Assembly (NCBI RefSeq): GCF_949987515.2
Contig: NC_082698.1
Span: forward strand, 5,246,455 to 5,310,454
Source of the DNA: Delphinus delphis
Lineage: Eukaryota; Chordata; Mammalia; Artiodactyla; Delphinidae
Length of the DNA: 64,000 nucleotides
Direction: 5' to 3'
The first letter of the stretch is position 1. Every line of letters starts with the position of its first letter. Positions 61,470 through 64,000 of the stretch are shown one piece after another. The notes under the pieces are model-generated. The model saw only the letters and a list, made by a program, of their open reading frames with translations. It did no database searches and was not told where the DNA came from. The translations under genes and the position numbers were made by a program.

Positions 61470-61800
61470 CGCCTCTGCTCTGACCTCCTCAAGGTCACGT
61501 CCCACCCGCAGCCAGAGGAGCTTTCCTAAGATGCAAATCTAACTGAGATGCTTGGGTGGCAATGCCCTGCTCCTGGGATACAGGCCTGACCACCCAGCAT
61601 CCTCAGAGGCCCGGGCCCCACCTCCCCCATGTCCCAGTCAGGGGCCTCCACCTCCACCTGCAGGACCGTTTCCAACAATGTGGAGCCTCTTGCCGTCTCC
61701 CCCATGCTACGGACATCTCTGCCAGCTCCGAGGCTGTGCCCATGCTGTTCCCTCCTCCTGGGTCACTGTTCCCCCCACTCCTGCCCCTGGTCCTAAACAC
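61470..61800 (+). mobile_element. L2 LINE fragment in a GC-rich stretch
   Basis: 'agaggagctttcctaagatg' with 'caaatctaact', and later 'gcccatgctgttccctcctc' with 'ctgggtcactgttcc', follow the L2 ORF2 consensus order, with insertions between. The open frames crossing it are by-products of GC richness. Confidence 0.5.
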
Positions 61801-63762
61801 GCAGAGGTAACCTCGTGACTCCTCAGCCCTTAGCCACTGTTTTCCTCAAGACACACGGATTCCGGGTCAGCCATCGAGGACTATTACCACGCTGGGCCGT
61901 GTGTCTGTAGCCCCCCGACCAGGGTCTCACGGCTGTGGCCCGGCCAAGGACCCTAGACACAGCAGAGCCTCCATGACTCCCTGACCCACAGAGCTTTGCC
62001 CAAAAGCACCTCTTTAACCTCAAGAGACTCTGTACCTCTTTGCTTTGCACCCACTGAAATCGGCCTCGTCAGCTGAGAGACCCAGCTGTATCCCCTCCAG
62101 GAAGATGAGCAGCCATAAGAGGCCGAGGGAACCCTGAGGTCCCCCCAGTGCAGCCCAAGCCTCCTGAGAAAGCGCGTGCCATCCCCCACTCTCGTTAAGG
62201 GCGCAGCCCGCTTTGCCCATTTCTAACACTGGCTACTGGACGAGAGACTTGAGTGTTCTGGTTTCCGCTCGTGCTTGCAGGAAAAGGCCCCCGTTTCCTC
62301 CGTGGAGTCAGGCTGCTTCACTGAATTCAGGTCTCTTTCAGGGGCAGGGGCTACTGCTTCGAGAGCTTCTCAAGGTGTGCGGCACGGGCCAGACAAGGCG
62401 GGCTCCGGCTCGGTGATGGGCAGCGATGGGTCGAACCTCATCTGCAGAAGGCGCCTCCAGAAACAGAAGGCCCGAACGCAGACGAGGGAGGGTAGACGGC
62501 ATGACGCCCAGGAGCGGGTGCCCCCCCGGACAAGCACCCGGGCTCCAGGCCAGGCTGCCACCTCCGCCACCTACTATGTGAACTCAGGAAGGGAGCCTTT
62601 CCTCTGGGTGCCTCTCAGTGGGAAAAGATGGAGGTTAGTAGTGGTGAATGGGGCGGCCTCCAGCGGCAGTCGGGAGAACGGAAGGGTGCCGTGGAGGCGA
62701 CGAGACACCCCCAACCCATCACTGCTGCCCACGGACGGTGCTCACCACTCGTTGTGGCAGCAGGAGAGTGTGGATGTGTGCAGATGTGAACACACACACC
62801 TTCTTCAACGTGCAAAACTCTCCATTCAGTGAAAACTTCCATTTATCAAGTCCTGATTAAAGTGGTAAGTAGTGAGTAGAATCATTTGCCAAGTCTCAGA
62901 GACAGTCGGGTAACAGGAATGGAGGGCACCGGAGACGTCTCTTTTTCTGTCGTTGTTTTCTATTACTTTTTGTAAACCAGTTATTTATTTACACAAAATC
63001 TTGCTCAGAACATGCCAGCCTCTTTCAAATGGTAGGAGAGAGGCCAGGATGCCCGCATGGCATGTCAGCAGCCACCAGGGTGCCTCCCAGGCCTTGGCTA
63101 GGCTCCGGGCAGGCGGGGGGCACGCATCGGTTCACTGGGCGAGTGAGGTGGGCAGGAGGTGAGGCCTGTGGGATGTGCCCCAGAGACAGGGCTCAGCTTG
63201 GAGTGGGCGCTCCTCGGCACCCCTCCCGGGGCTGTGAGCCGGGGCCACATAACCTGTGTGAACACACCCACCGGACAGGGTCTAGCCAGGAACAGAGACC
63301 AGCACAGCAGAGGAACGTAAATGAATTCAACGTCTGAGCTTTGTTTATCCGTCTCCTGTGTCTTAAGTCATAACTGAACTTATCAAATCAGTGTTTGCTT
63401 TTTAAGAAAGTTATTCTTTCAGAGTTGACTTTAAATTTACCTGAATTAACAAAACGGCAGCTTAAGTCCAGGCTGCCACTTCTCCTTGAACGTGGAAAAG
63501 CTTTTCCCACGTGAGGACGGACGGGCCCAACCCTAAAGGCCTTTGGGCCTCAAATACGTGTGCAATGACCCACTGACATGCTGAGAACACGCACTTCAGT
63601 CCCCCACACACTCAGGCACGTGAAGGATTCAGGTACAACTGAAACTACCACCAAAAACAATAGGGCTCCCTGCCATTGAGCACTGACTGAGAGGCAGCAA
63701 TCCACAGAAAGATACAAGAAACAAAATCAAGGGCCAGTGGTAAAGCTATTTCTACTAATATT
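61801..63762. other. DOCK1 intron, no gene seen
   Basis: GC-rich to about 62.8 kb, then mixed. A 185-codon plus-strand frame (62275-62832) has no recognisable domain. The DOCK1 exon preceding 57854-57924 was looked for on the minus strand and not found. Confidence 0.6.
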
Positions 63763-63773
63763 AAAAGACAAGC

Positions 63774-63983
63774 GGGCTTCCCTGGTGGCACAGTGGTTGA
63801 GAGTCCGCCTGCCGATGCAGGGGACACGGGTTCATGCCCCGATCTGGGAAGATCCCACATGCCGCGGAGCGGCTGGGCCCGTGAGCCATGGCTGCTGGGC
63901 CTGCGCATCCAGAGCCTGTGCTCCGCGGCGGGAGAGGCCACAACAGTGGGAGGCCCACGTACCGCAAAAAAAAAAAATTAAAA
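63774..63983 (+). mobile_element. CHR SINE at the right edge of the window
   Basis: This is a full-length copy with an A-rich tail. Flanking duplications 'aaaagacaagc' (63763-63773) and 'aaaagacaggc' (63984-63994) differ by one base. The B-box region carries a substitution ('ggttcatgcc'). Confidence 0.92.
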
Positions 63984-64000
63984 AAAAGACAGGCAAGTTG

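Noticed and set aside
1..64000. Prokaryote-type systems (CRISPR arrays, operons, defence or toxin islands)
   Set aside because: Nothing of this kind is present. The sequence is mammalian intronic DNA with spliced exons and retroposons.

Overview
The window is vertebrate nuclear DNA, almost certainly from a cetacean. It has no bacterial-type gene layout. It has split exons with GT-AG junctions, abundant L1, L2, MIR and hAT fragments, and about ten copies of a tRNA-derived SINE. That SINE begins 'gggcttccctggtggcgcag', carries a Pol III B-box-like 'ggttcg', and ends in poly(A). It is the CHR family, which is characteristic of whales and dolphins.

Two protein-coding genes overlap here on opposite strands. 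On the minus strand lie four consecutive internal exons of DOCK1 (dedicator of cytokinesis 1, an atypical Rac guanine-nucleotide exchange factor). In transcription order they are 57924-57854, 55236-55130, 35885-35758 and 33753-33658. Their phases join without a gap into 134 codons from the helical region between the DHR-1 and DHR-2 domains. The flanking DOCK1 exons are not visible, so DOCK1 enters from the right and leaves to the left through an intron longer than 33.6 kb. On the plus strand, inside that long intron, lie the last two coding exons of INSYN2A (formerly FAM196A, inhibitory synaptic factor 2A): 8854-8925 and 24199-24379, the second with the stop codon. Its large first coding exon must lie left of the window.

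Layout: 1-8853 is an INSYN2A intron antisense to DOCK1. 8926-24198 is the last INSYN2A intron. 24380 to roughly 25.3-26.9 kb is the probable INSYN2A 3' UTR. From there to 33657 is DOCK1 intron only. 33658-35885 holds two DOCK1 exons. 35886-55129 is a 19.2-kb DOCK1 intron rich in L1 and CHR insertions and in CA/TG microsatellites. 55130-57924 holds two more DOCK1 exons. 57925-64000 is DOCK1 intron, including a GC-rich stretch at about 60.0-62.8 kb.

I see no rRNA, functional tRNA, CRISPR array, intact autonomous transposon or novel enzymatic system. The points of most interest are the nested antisense arrangement, the way exon 35758-35885 stays open through its donor into a SINE, two sense SINEs close to successive donor sites, and several layered retrotransposon insertions. 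Exon calls rest on exact phase-consistent splice sites plus my recall of the protein families. Repeat family names are from recall, and boundaries of old repeats are approximate.
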